DNA of 44,314 nucleotides from a virus: IMG/VR virus record IMGVR_UViG_3300042870_001062, positions 1-44,314 of that record, one strand, 5' to 3'. The notes beneath the pieces were generated by a model. The model saw only the letters and a program-made list of their open reading frames with translations. It had not been told where the DNA came from and searched no databases. How positions within the stretch are numbered: position 1 is the first letter of the stretch; every line of letters starts with the position of its first letter. Made by a program: the position numbers and the translations under genes. Positions 26,170-33,995 of the stretch are shown piece by piece.

Positions 26170-27310
26170 GATTTGGTGACATTAAGAGTTCCAAAAGAGA
26201 ATCTAAGATTGGAAATTCATCTGATGCAAACATAAGTTCATCAGTAAATTCTTCCCACTCACTTGCTTCTTCTCTTTTAGTTAATATTTTTACATTCCAA
26301 AACTTCTTAAAATTCTTAGGAAAATCTTTCTTTAGATTATATGCAAACTGTTCTAAATTAAAATCTTCAGCTCTTGCTGATTCATCTAAATCTTCCAATA
26401 CTTTTTCCATAGTATCTCCTGGTACATCTAACCCTAACCTAAGTAAATAACAATAGAATTTCTCAAACTCTGCTAATGTAATTCCACTATCAGACACTTC
26501 ATCAATACCTTTCCTATCTGATGTTGGAGAATCAAGTGAACCAAAGAAATCATCAAATTCAAATTCAAGTTGATCACTTTTAAACCCAATAGGTTTAGTA
26601 TTAGCTATATAAGTAGGAAATTTAGATGGTTTTGGTTTCATTATCTCATTAAACTGAGCTAAGAAAGAAGGATTTACACTAAATTCTTTCTTTGGTGTGA
26701 TTACTAAACAATCATAATTAGCAACATACTCATCAGATTGTTGTATCACAAGTTGTTTAGGTACATTATCAATCTCCTGATATTCATAGATAGTAGGATT
26801 AAGTACTTTTAACCTGAATGCTAACTTACAAGAAAAATCATAAGCATTATTGATGATAATACTGAGATAAGGTTTAATGTGTTCAGAGTTTTCATTTACT
26901 TCTTCCAAATCAGTGCCTGAGAAAAATGTTTTCATACTGTGATGAGAATGTAAATGTCCTATCCTGTATTCAAAATATTCCATTTCAGTCATATATGCAA
27001 TAACTCTTCCATCAAAATTATACTCTGTAAATCCTGTTGTACCTTTATCTAAAGGAATCATATCATGTACAAAGATTTGTAACTCTTCAGGTTTATCTAA
27101 TGCACCATGAATTTCATAAAATATACATCCACTCCACTCTACAGTACTAATATGGTTACACAAAAACTGCATTTTTTCCCATAAAAGATTAGATAAAATA
27201 ACTTTTGGTTGTCCATTAAGGTTCAGGAAAGGCAATTGTACTTTCTTTAATGGTTTCTCGTTCAACAATTGCTGCTGATAAGTAGAGAGTTTTGATAAAT
27301 TGTCTAACAT
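26162..27310 (-). CDS. JAMM/MPN-domain metalloprotease (deubiquitinase-like)
   Basis: 382 residues. The JAMM motif is exact: HSH at 121-123, seven residues, then Ser131, two residues and Asp134 (GHLHSHHSMKTFFSGTDLEE), with Glu58 in VEWSG as the upstream catalytic Glu. This zinc protease family cleaves isopeptide or peptide bonds after a ubiquitin-like C-terminal Gly. The 240-residue C-terminal part is acidic and unrecognised. The N-terminus overlaps the preceding gene by 95 nt, long for this genome; a later start at Met47 would also leave the catalytic domain intact. Likely roles are maturing the ubiquitin-like precursor at 28553 or removing conjugates. Confidence 0.85.
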   Translation of the reverse strand: MLDNLSKLSTYQQQLLNEKPLKKVQLPFLNLNGQPKVILSNLLWEKMQFLCNHISTVEWSGCIFYEIHGALDKPEELQIFVHDMIPLDKGTTGFTEYNFDGRVIAYMTEMEYFEYRIGHLHSHHSMKTFFSGTDLEEVNENSEHIKPYLSIIINNAYDFSCKLAFRLKVLNPTIYEYQEIDNVPKQLVIQQSDEYVANYDCLVITPKKEFSVNPSFLAQFNEIMKPKPSKFPTYIANTKPIGFKSDQLEFEFDDFFGSLDSPTSDRKGIDEVSDSGITLAEFEKFYCYLLRLGLDVPGDTMEKVLEDLDESARAEDFNLEQFAYNLKKDFPKNFKKFWNVKILTKREEASEWEEFTDELMFASDEFPILDSLLELLMSPNHE

Positions 27311-28475
27311 ATTTTTTAAATGGTTGTGAAAAAGTTATTTGTAACTTTTCAGGTGAATAAATAGCTGGATTATCTATTGTAAAATAAAACTTTTTACCAT
27401 TAAACCTTATAAAAATAGGTTCAACAATAGATGTTGCAGATGAAACTTCGTACAGTTTAACATCTACACCATTGTATTTAACAGATATAAATTTTGAAAT
27501 ATTAAGTATAGACTTTACTTTATCAAAATCATATAAAACAGGATCTATAAACAATACTACATCTGCTTTATCAGTAAGTTTGACATCTTTATTAACTACT
27601 CTTACTGCACCAATTTTAAAAAGATCAGATTTAATTTTACTTAAATCCATTTTACTAAGATAATCAAACACAGAACTACATAAAACACTTACATCACTTG
27701 AATTAAAATCTACATAATTATTTGATACTCCACTTAATCTGATATAAGGTGTTCCAGCAAGACTTTCAGTATTAACTACTACATTTATATTTTGACAATA
27801 ATAGTTTATAGCATCATTAATACCTTGTTTAGATTTAATTACTTCTTCAAGCATTATCTTAGCAAAAGATATAGGTTGTCCTGTACCCAAACAAAAATTA
27901 TCAAATTTTAATTTATAATTTGTACTAAGAGTATGTAAATGAGAATGAATATATCTTTTATCATATTCAGCAGTTGTATAGGTAGTTTTATTACCTGTTA
28001 ACTCACTAACATTACCATCAAGACTAATATTAAATCTGACAAAGAAATTTCTTAAATTTAGAAATTCCTTATTCTCATTTTCAATTTTTACTTCAGGATA
28101 ATGTAATGTAATTTGTAGTATTGGATTATAGAATATAAAACTATTAGTAAAAGTACCATTAAGGTTAATTGAATTTACAATGTCATACAAAGGATAACTG
28201 AAATGATGCTTTTTCTTATTGTGACAATAATGAAGAAAAGTATTTACATCATTTATAGCTATTGACTTTATTTCATAATTTAAAGTCAACTCATATTCAC
28301 CACCCCAAGCATCTAAACCTTGTTTTACTTGATTATAGAAAGGAAAAATAGGTGTTAAATTTACTTTTCTAAATCTTTCAGTTATAATATTTTCTACAGG
28401 TTTATAAAATTTTGAAATGTTATCTAAAGTTCTTTGTTTAAATGCTCTAAGAATTAGATGTCCTACGTTTATCAT
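27216..28475 (-). CDS. Candidate E2-like conjugating protein
   Basis: 419 residues from the ATG at 28475 (MINVGHLILRAFK); an in-frame extension to 28544 runs through the terminator hairpin and is rejected. Near 175-200 it reads YIHSHLHTLSTNYKLKFDNFCLGTG. In prokaryotic E2-like proteins a His-rich strand (HPHV) is followed by a Gly/Asn turn and a catalytic Cys in a CLG context, so Cys195 is the candidate thioester residue. The rest shows no other motif. The call depends strongly on the neighbours: ubiquitin-like protein upstream, JAMM protease and E1 downstream. Alternatively it is an unrelated scaffold. Confidence 0.45.
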   Translation of the reverse strand: MINVGHLILRAFKQRTLDNISKFYKPVENIITERFRKVNLTPIFPFYNQVKQGLDAWGGEYELTLNYEIKSIAINDVNTFLHYCHNKKKHHFSYPLYDIVNSINLNGTFTNSFIFYNPILQITLHYPEVKIENENKEFLNLRNFFVRFNISLDGNVSELTGNKTTYTTAEYDKRYIHSHLHTLSTNYKLKFDNFCLGTGQPISFAKIMLEEVIKSKQGINDAINYYCQNINVVVNTESLAGTPYIRLSGVSNNYVDFNSSDVSVLCSSVFDYLSKMDLSKIKSDLFKIGAVRVVNKDVKLTDKADVVLFIDPVLYDFDKVKSILNISKFISVKYNGVDVKLYEVSSATSIVEPIFIRFNGKKFYFTIDNPAIYSPEKLQITFSQPFKKYVRQFIKTLYLSAAIVERETIKESTIAFPEP

Positions 28476-28501
28476 AATTTTAGAATTAGTTAAATAAAAA
28501 A

Positions 28502-28532
28502 AGAAGACTGCTACATTACATAACAGTCTTCT
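28502..28532 (-). terminator. Intrinsic terminator between the ubiquitin-like and E2-like genes
   Basis: On the - strand AGAAGACTG, a 13-nt loop, CAGTCTTCT and a run of seven T residues. It follows the stop at 28553 by 20 nt. It should end most transcripts of the replication genes, so the E2-JAMM-E1 genes need readthrough or a promoter of their own. Confidence 0.8.
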
Positions 28533-28552
28533 AAAAATGAGCAAGCAACAAT

Positions 28553-29260
28553 TTATAACCCTTTATTTCTCATCTTAGCAATCCAAGCATCTTCTTCAGA
28601 TGTAGTAATTTTTACAGATGCTACATTATATGAAGTTAGATTCTTAGCAGATTTCTCACCTCTAATTAGAGCAATAGCAAGGTTAAAGTCATCATATCTT
28701 CCATTCCAGTTAAGGTTAGAAATAGCTTCAATAACTTCTGCTACTTCATCAGAATCTTCATCTTCTTCATTATCTTCGTAGTCATCTTCATCATCTTCTA
28801 AGTCTTCTGTATAACTGGTATCTACCTTAATAGGTGCAGGAGATACTTCTGCTTTAGGTAGTACAACTTGTTTACTTGTAGGTATTTTCTTTAACCAAGA
28901 ATTTAAAAGAAATTCTAACTCATCTTTAGATTTATTGGTATAGTTCTTTCCTTCATTAAAGTGTGTAGCAGCAGCTGTTCCATAAGACATAAAAGCTTCT
29001 TTAATCTGTGCTCTGATTTCACCATAACTCATTGCACCACTTTTAGTTTTCTGTGGTGTAAGCATTAGTACAAAATCTTCTTCAGGTAATTCTGCTTCAT
29101 CTAACATTAAGGTACTGTTTCTTTTGTTTTCAGTAACTGTCATATTAGAAAATGAATAACCTTCATTTTGTAACTCGTATTTGAGTTCTCCCCAAATAGT
29201 TGCTGATGAATCAAATTGTCTTAAACCTGATACTGTTGAATAAACTTTAACTTTTCTCAT
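28553..29260 (-). CDS. Ubiquitin-like (beta-grasp) domain protein with acidic tail
   Basis: 235 residues. Residues 1-75 look like a beta-grasp domain: MRKVKVYSTVSGLRQFD is a beta hairpin, ATIWGELKYELQNEG the central helix, then TLMLDEAELPEEDFVLMLTP strands ending KTKSG (71-75). The following AMSYGEIRAQIKEAF helix, Pro-rich linker and long Asp/Glu stretch (about 155-180) look like a separate region. A JAMM protease could expose Gly75. It overlaps the primase gene by 4 nt and ends before a terminator. The alternative is a plain phage regulatory protein with a ubiquitin-like fold that is never conjugated. Confidence 0.6.
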   Translation of the reverse strand: MRKVKVYSTVSGLRQFDSSATIWGELKYELQNEGYSFSNMTVTENKRNSTLMLDEAELPEEDFVLMLTPQKTKSGAMSYGEIRAQIKEAFMSYGTAAATHFNEGKNYTNKSKDELEFLLNSWLKKIPTSKQVVLPKAEVSPAPIKVDTSYTEDLEDDEDDYEDNEEDEDSDEVAEVIEAISNLNWNGRYDDFNLAIALIRGEKSAKNLTSYNVASVKITTSEEDAWIAKMRNKGL

Positions 29261-30228
29261 TGTAATAACGGATTTAGAAATGAAATTAATTTTTGTTTTT
29301 CACCTGCTTTTATTGCATCAGCAGGGTCTTTAGATTTTGTAGGTAATAGTAGTGATTCTACTTTACCTGTAAATGAATCATTTATGTAAGTTTTTAATTT
29401 AGAAGAAGCATTAACACCTGCTGCATCATTATCAAATAAGATGTATACATTGTCAAATGCTTCTAAGTAAATGTAAAGATTTTCCATTGTAGGAAACATA
29501 CCTTCATTTTGAAAATACATTGTATGAAATCCTAAATTTGTAAGTACTCTCCAATCTTTGTACGACTTGGTAATTATAAGATTTTTACCTAAGAATGGAA
29601 GAGATCTTGTGCCACCTATTACATCTTTGGTAGCATTTGTTGTCCATTTGTGAGATGTAGCCTTTGGTCTACATATTTTTATGCTGGTAGAATAACTAAT
29701 AGTGTAAGTAGTTTCTACAGGATAAGGGTTAAATGTGTGATTGTTTACCTTATACCATTTAGTAGCAAATATGTTATCTAAGATAAGTTGAGTAGAAGTT
29801 ATCTCATACTGTGACCAATACAGTTTATGATACTCATCAAATGGTTTTGGACAAAATTCTAAAATAGAATTATTAGATGAAGATACAATAGAAGTGGGAG
29901 AAAACTTAGGATATTCAGGTTCTTTAGTAAAGTCAAAAGATAATATAAAGTCCATCGCTTTCCGAACAGATAGATTATATTTCTTTTGAATTATACCTAA
30001 AGCATCTAAATTAACTCTGCCACAATTTGAAGCAAAATCAGTAAAATATAGTTTTTTACCACTCCATTGTATCCAACATCCAGGACTACCATCATCTCTA
30101 AAAGGAGATGTAATATAAGTACCAATTTCAAAATCTCCAAACAAGTGTTTGAAGACTTCTTCTTGATTTATTCTATTAAAGAACTCATCAATGTTAGTAT
30201 TAGTTATATCTGTATGATAGCCGTACAT
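29257..30228 (-). CDS. DnaG-type toprim primase
   Basis: 323 residues. The N-terminal part has YITSPFRDDGSPGCWIQW and LYFTDFASNCG, equivalent to the CHC2 zinc-domain core (PFRDDGSPG) but without a full set of zinc cysteines. The toprim domain lies at 215-290: LIITKSYKDWRVLTNLG and VYILFDNDAAGVNAS, with DNDAAG as the metal-binding DxDxxG. The usual catalytic Glu of toprim motif 1 is replaced by TKS (220-222), a variant I recall from Bacteroidota phage primases. It would lay RNA primers for the phage DnaB-like helicase and PolB, whose genes lie upstream in the same direction. Confidence 0.8.
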   Translation of the reverse strand: MYGYHTDITNTNIDEFFNRINQEEVFKHLFGDFEIGTYITSPFRDDGSPGCWIQWSGKKLYFTDFASNCGRVNLDALGIIQKKYNLSVRKAMDFILSFDFTKEPEYPKFSPTSIVSSSNNSILEFCPKPFDEYHKLYWSQYEITSTQLILDNIFATKWYKVNNHTFNPYPVETTYTISYSTSIKICRPKATSHKWTTNATKDVIGGTRSLPFLGKNLIITKSYKDWRVLTNLGFHTMYFQNEGMFPTMENLYIYLEAFDNVYILFDNDAAGVNASSKLKTYINDSFTGKVESLLLPTKSKDPADAIKAGEKQKLISFLNPLLQ

Positions 30229-30237
30229 AGTTTTAAT

Positions 30238-31017
30238 TTATTCCCAAGATGATTGAATAGGTGTATCACCATTTACTGCCTTTGCCCAATTACTTTTCAT
30301 GAACCATGCAGTTCTTGAAATTGGATGGAGATCTCCACTTTCATCTTCGATATAAATTAAACCTGTTTGTTCAGCAACTGAATAAGCTCTTTCATTGATA
30401 GTAAATGAAGCTTTCTTAAATTCTACTACAATAGGATATTCTTGTCCTTTGTAAGTAGCAATTTTAGTTTCAGTATCTATAGTAACAGCATCAAAATAAC
30501 CTTCAACACCTGCTGTAAATACTTTACCCTGTTTGACATTAGATGCTATTTCTACAAATTTAGCATCATAATCTCCTTTTGGTTGCCACTGATATTGACA
30601 GAAAATATCAATAGACATTTCTTTCCAATTAGAAGGAAGAAGATTAGTCAATGCTTGACAAAAAGATTTGAAATTAGATACAGTACTTAAACCTTGTTTA
30701 ACTTCTTCTTCTGTTACAAAACATTTCATAATCTGAGTAATCTTTGAGTTAAACTCATTGAATGCTGCAATCATTTCCTTAGCTCTTGGGTCTGTGATGT
30801 CATTACCATCTTTAGATTTAGCTTTTGTAATTGGAAATTGTCTGTAATTCTTTGTAGTTCCATTAGGAAACTCAAAGATAATATCAAGACATTCCTGTGC
30901 TGCACCTTCTTTACCACCATTGGGGTTAAATTCAAATTTGGTCATTACTGCTTTTTGATTTAGACCAAAATTCAAACTTGAAGATGCTTTTTCATCATTG
31001 TTATACCCGTAACTCAT
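30238..31017 (-). CDS. Putative single-stranded DNA-binding protein
   Basis: 259 residues from the ATG at 31017 (MSYGYNNDEKASSS). An upstream ATG would overlap the terminator. The N-terminus is Gly/Asn-rich with KFEFNPNGGKEG. ECLDIIFEFPNGTTKNYRQFP is a beta-rich segment, and the C-terminal part has WQPKGDYDAKFVEIASN and YKGQEYPIVVEFKKASFTI. Position between primase and helicase genes, size, and resemblance to proteins labelled SSB in crAss-like phages support the call. No canonical OB-fold signature can be proved by eye. An upstream terminator (31055-31076) separates it from the HTH gene. Confidence 0.55.
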   Translation of the reverse strand: MSYGYNNDEKASSSLNFGLNQKAVMTKFEFNPNGGKEGAAQECLDIIFEFPNGTTKNYRQFPITKAKSKDGNDITDPRAKEMIAAFNEFNSKITQIMKCFVTEEEVKQGLSTVSNFKSFCQALTNLLPSNWKEMSIDIFCQYQWQPKGDYDAKFVEIASNVKQGKVFTAGVEGYFDAVTIDTETKIATYKGQEYPIVVEFKKASFTINERAYSVAEQTGLIYIEDESGDLHPISRTAWFMKSNWAKAVNGDTPIQSSWE

Positions 31018-31054
31018 TTTTAATATATAATTTAGTGAATGAATGAATAACAAA

Positions 31055-31076
31055 GGAGAGGAATTACTTCCTCTCC
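31055..31076 (-). terminator. Terminator with GTAA tetraloop
   Basis: On the - strand GGAGAGGAA, GTAA loop, TTCCTCTCC, then TTTGTTATT. It separates the HTH gene from the SSB-like gene. Confidence 0.8.
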
Positions 31077-31088
31077 ATTAACTTTACC

Positions 31089-31382
31089 TTATACAAACTG
31101 ATCATCAAGAGTTGCAGGTGTAATACTTTCTACTTCTTCAACTGGTTCTTCAATTGTAGTTACAGTTACTGCAACTGTAGGTGTTGCAATTTCAGCAGTA
31201 TCAAGGTCATCAATAAGATTAATAGGCTCTTCAGCTTTCTTAGTCTTTCTACCTTTCAACTTAGGATGAGCAAATACTGCTTTCAATTGAGCAGTTGACA
31301 TGTTGTACTTCTTTTTGATGTCTTCTCTTGTAAGACCATTGGTAAGATCATTTAAAATCTCGGAAACTTTGATTTGTGACAT
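31089..31382 (-). CDS. Small helix-turn-helix protein
   Basis: 97 residues. The N-terminal 45 residues read as a resolvase-type helix-turn-helix: VSEILNDLTNGLTREDIKKKYNMSTAQLKAVFAHPKL, followed by a basic patch (KGRKTKK). The C-terminal half is acidic and rich in Thr, Val and Glu, probably disordered. It may bind phage DNA as a regulator or replication accessory. It lies inside the replication module and has its own terminator just downstream. Confidence 0.65.
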   Translation of the reverse strand: MSQIKVSEILNDLTNGLTREDIKKKYNMSTAQLKAVFAHPKLKGRKTKKAEEPINLIDDLDTAEIATPTVAVTVTTIEEPVEEVESITPATLDDQFV

Positions 31383-31428
31383 GGTTTGAAATGTTTAAAA
31401 TTTAAAAATTGGGTTATAAAAATACAAA

Positions 31429-31527
31429 TTATCTTTTAGAAGTTTTAATTGTTCCATCAGTAACTGGGGAACAGGTGTAAACTTTAACACCTTTTCTTAT
31501 AGTTTTAAAAATATTATTCTTCTCCAT
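31429..31527 (-). CDS. Very short protein between the AAA ATPase and HTH genes
   Basis: 32 residues (MEKNNIFKTIRKGVKVYTCS and 12 more, ending TSKR). The ATG overlaps the last codons of the ATPase gene in another frame, as other gene pairs here do, and the composition is protein-like and basic. A hairpin with a 6-bp stem lies inside it, so a leader or attenuator function for the sequence is an alternative. No function known. Confidence 0.45.
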   Translation of the reverse strand: MEKNNIFKTIRKGVKVYTCSPVTDGTIKTSKR

Positions 31528-32221
31528 CGTAGTATTTGTTTACAAGGTCAATAACAAGTCCTAAATCATTTGGTATTGTAAGTGGAAACATTCCTACAGG
31601 ACTTTTAGCAGGATATCTACCATCAAAATTAGTAACAAATTGTTTTAATGCTTTCTTAGTTTTGTTGTCAAACTCCTGAGCACCATAGAGTACTATATCA
31701 AACTTACCTTCCATAGTAATGTACTGATCTACCATCTTACCTGCTGTTTTAGCTTTATAGGTAGTACCATAAGTGCCTTGTACTTCTTCAGGGTGTGTAA
31801 GAATGATAACATGACCTTTAAACTTTTGAATGGCAGAGAATATTTTACCTATAAAGTAACCTATATCCTGAAATTTATCAAAGCCACTTGTTTTAGCTTT
31901 CTCCATGTAGTAATCTGACATAATGTATTGAAAATCATCAATAACAAGAGTAGTGATTTCAGGTTTTTTCTCATTCAAAATACCAATAAGACCTGCTATG
32001 TCTAAACCTACATTAGTTTCTACATAATTACCGGTACTAAGATCTTTACCTTGAATGTGTTTATATAACTTTTTCCAACCTCTTGCAGGTAAGTCTTTGT
32101 TATTAACATTTACAATAAAAGTGGTGGTGTGATCTAAACCCTTAATACCAAGTTCTTCACTTGGACAAATAGAGGTAGATTTACCAAAGCCGCTTTCTGA
32201 AATAATCATAATTTTTGCCAT
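31514..32221 (-). CDS. RecA-fold AAA ATPase (Sak4-like)
   Basis: 235 residues. Walker A SESGFGKST (8-16) at the very N-terminus, Walker B TTLVIDDFQYIM, and a sensor-like HVIILTHPEEV give a minimal RecA-fold ATPase of the AAA_24/Sak4 type widespread in phages. This group helps single-strand annealing or loads recombination proteins. YKAKTAGKMVDQYITMEG fits the conserved block after the sensor. It lies 14 nt after the DnaB-like gene. Likely role: recombination or replication restart together with the SSB-like protein. Confidence 0.8.
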   Translation of the reverse strand: MAKIMIISESGFGKSTSICPSEELGIKGLDHTTTFIVNVNNKDLPARGWKKLYKHIQGKDLSTGNYVETNVGLDIAGLIGILNEKKPEITTLVIDDFQYIMSDYYMEKAKTSGFDKFQDIGYFIGKIFSAIQKFKGHVIILTHPEEVQGTYGTTYKAKTAGKMVDQYITMEGKFDIVLYGAQEFDNKTKKALKQFVTNFDGRYPAKSPVGMFPLTIPNDLGLVIDLVNKYYDGEE

Positions 32222-32235
32222 TGCTTTCTAATTGT

Positions 32236-33330
32236 TTATAAAGTTTTAAAATGTTTGATATTACCATACATCTGTACTGCAAGATGTTGTGGACATTCTG
32301 TATCTCGTGATTCTACTAAGTGAATAGACCTGTAATTTGGATACTCATGCAACTGATGTCCAAAGTGTGTGGTTAACCCATATTTTTCATCAGTAGGATT
32401 AAAAAGTGTAAAAAGATAATCACACTCTTCACTCAAGTTACCTGAGTCCTTAACATCCTCACCTGTAGGATAGATATATTCTCCATTAAACTTAAGTCTT
32501 TCTATGTTAGAGATAGATCTATTCAAGTGAACAATGTGGACAAATGTATAATGACAGAAATTTCTCAGTTCTACACTGTATTCTATCCATTTATCCATAT
32601 TCTCTTTCATTGAATAACCTCTTTCTCTCTTAAGTTTTCTGATGTGGTCAGTAATGATAATAGTTCTCTTTTGTTTATCCTTATGGACATAACCTAAAAG
32701 TCTATTTTTCTTTACCTTTTTACCATCTTCAGTAGCTTCATACTCTTGAAAAGTAAACTCACCATTCTTTCTTGCATATTCAAGAATAGTATTTCTCATA
32801 CCTGTAGGATTATCTCTGTCTTCCATAAACTGAATTACACCTTCTTTTAACTTTATACCTTTAGAATTATATTCTCCAAATAATGGAATAATCCTATTGG
32901 TATAAATATCTTCAAGTATAGTTTTATGTTCTTCAGTTAATGGAATGACTTCTCCTTCTCTATCTTGTAACTTACCAAGTAAGTATCTGCTTGATAAAAG
33001 ATAAGTTTCTCCATTATGTGTAATTTCAGAGATACCATAATCTTTAAAAAAGAAAAAAGAAGCAAAGTCAAATTCCTTTTTCACTCTATCAATTTCATAA
33101 GAAAAATAAATTACAGTTAGTGGTATGTTATGTTCCAAACAATGTAATATTGGGTGTATTACAAAAGCAAAATCTACTAAAGTACTTTTACCAACCTTTG
33201 GACCTGCTGCTACACCATAAATAGCTTTCTTTTGTATTCCATCACAAGCTCTATCTAATGGTGCTAATCCTGTAGGTAATCCTTTATTCTGTCCTTCTTG
33301 TCCTAATTTAAGAGCTTCAATAAAATTCAT
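32236..33330 (-). CDS. DnaB/RecA-family replicative helicase
   Basis: 364 residues. LPTGLAPLDRACDGI followed by GPKVGKST (43-50, Walker A), TVIYFSYEIDR (H1a-like), RTIIITDHIRKLKRE (Walker B) and HIVHLNRSI match the C-terminal ATPase domain of DnaB. The N-terminal domain is missing, as in several phage helicases. A 100-residue insertion between Walker A and Walker B (about 100-215) is larger than usual. It should unwind DNA at the fork and pair with the primase. The start overlaps the stop of the gene upstream by one base. Confidence 0.75.
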   Translation of the reverse strand: MNFIEALKLGQEGQNKGLPTGLAPLDRACDGIQKKAIYGVAAGPKVGKSTLVDFAFVIHPILHCLEHNIPLTVIYFSYEIDRVKKEFDFASFFFFKDYGISEITHNGETYLLSSRYLLGKLQDREGEVIPLTEEHKTILEDIYTNRIIPLFGEYNSKGIKLKEGVIQFMEDRDNPTGMRNTILEYARKNGEFTFQEYEATEDGKKVKKNRLLGYVHKDKQKRTIIITDHIRKLKRERGYSMKENMDKWIEYSVELRNFCHYTFVHIVHLNRSISNIERLKFNGEYIYPTGEDVKDSGNLSEECDYLFTLFNPTDEKYGLTTHFGHQLHEYPNYRSIHLVESRDTECPQHLAVQMYGNIKHFKTL

Positions 33331-33869
33331 TACTTCATAATTTTAGTAGTTGGGTCAACAATTTGTTTCATTCTGATTTCTCTTAATCTATCTACCCAAT
33401 CAGTAAGTAGAGAAGTTTTATAATTACCTTGTCCATCAAAGATAAATCTCTCTGCCATCTTGACATATTTAGGATCTGTTGACCTAAGATACATCATTGT
33501 TGCTTCCAATACATCCTGTTTTCTAATGTCAGGATTTTGAGTAAAGAACATTTTCATTCTCTGAACACAAGCTTTCTTGTTACCTTCTCTTTCTTTGTTC
33601 TTAGAAGCAAAGAGTTTTCTAAACTCATTTACCCATTCCCATACACCATCTGTACTTTGTCCATCATATAATGCTATATGCCAATTGAGAGTATTAGTTT
33701 TGTAATCTCTCTCAACAATCCCTATAGTATTTACTGCTCTAACAGTAGCTTCAGGTATAAGGTCATCAGTAGTAAGTCCATGATATAAGGACAGTAAGTA
33801 TAATAATGCTAAATCACACTCTACATTTGAGTTATGCAGAAACTTAACTAACTCTTGGTTAATTGTCAT
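33330..33869 (-). CDS. Hypothetical protein coupled to the DnaB-like helicase, possible loader
   Basis: 179 residues, mostly helical: CDLALLYLLSLYHGLTTDDLIP in the first part, a basic stretch (ASKNKEREGNKKACVQRMK) and a C-terminal DVLEATMMYLRSTDPKYVKMAERFIFDG with DWVDRLREIR. The C-terminal layout resembles the DnaD/DnaC-type helical tails of phage helicase loaders, and the gene is translationally coupled (TAATG) to the helicase. No ATPase motif. The loader role is inferred from context. Confidence 0.6.
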   Translation of the reverse strand: MTINQELVKFLHNSNVECDLALLYLLSLYHGLTTDDLIPEATVRAVNTIGIVERDYKTNTLNWHIALYDGQSTDGVWEWVNEFRKLFASKNKEREGNKKACVQRMKMFFTQNPDIRKQDVLEATMMYLRSTDPKYVKMAERFIFDGQGNYKTSLLTDWVDRLREIRMKQIVDPTTKIMK

Positions 33870-33887
33870 CTTTACAGTATTTAAGGG

Positions 33888-33995
33888 TTATTTAATCTTT
33901 TGAAATATAATCTCACCATCATTATTCATAATCTTTTTCCAAAGTAATGAATCATTTTGACAATCTATTTGACCACGTTTATATCCTTCATCATA
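33888..33995 (-). pseudogene. In-frame coding-like extension after the TAA stop of the lipoprotein gene
   Basis: After the TAA at 33996-33998 the same frame runs for 35 codons (YDEGYKRGQIDCQNDSLLWK and 15 more) to another TAA. The composition and the GYKRGQID/LLWKKI pattern are like small phage proteins of Bacteroidota hosts, but no ATG begins this frame. An out-of-frame ATGATG sits at its start. It may be a broken small gene (one-base loss at the start) or a readthrough tail. Confidence 0.4.
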
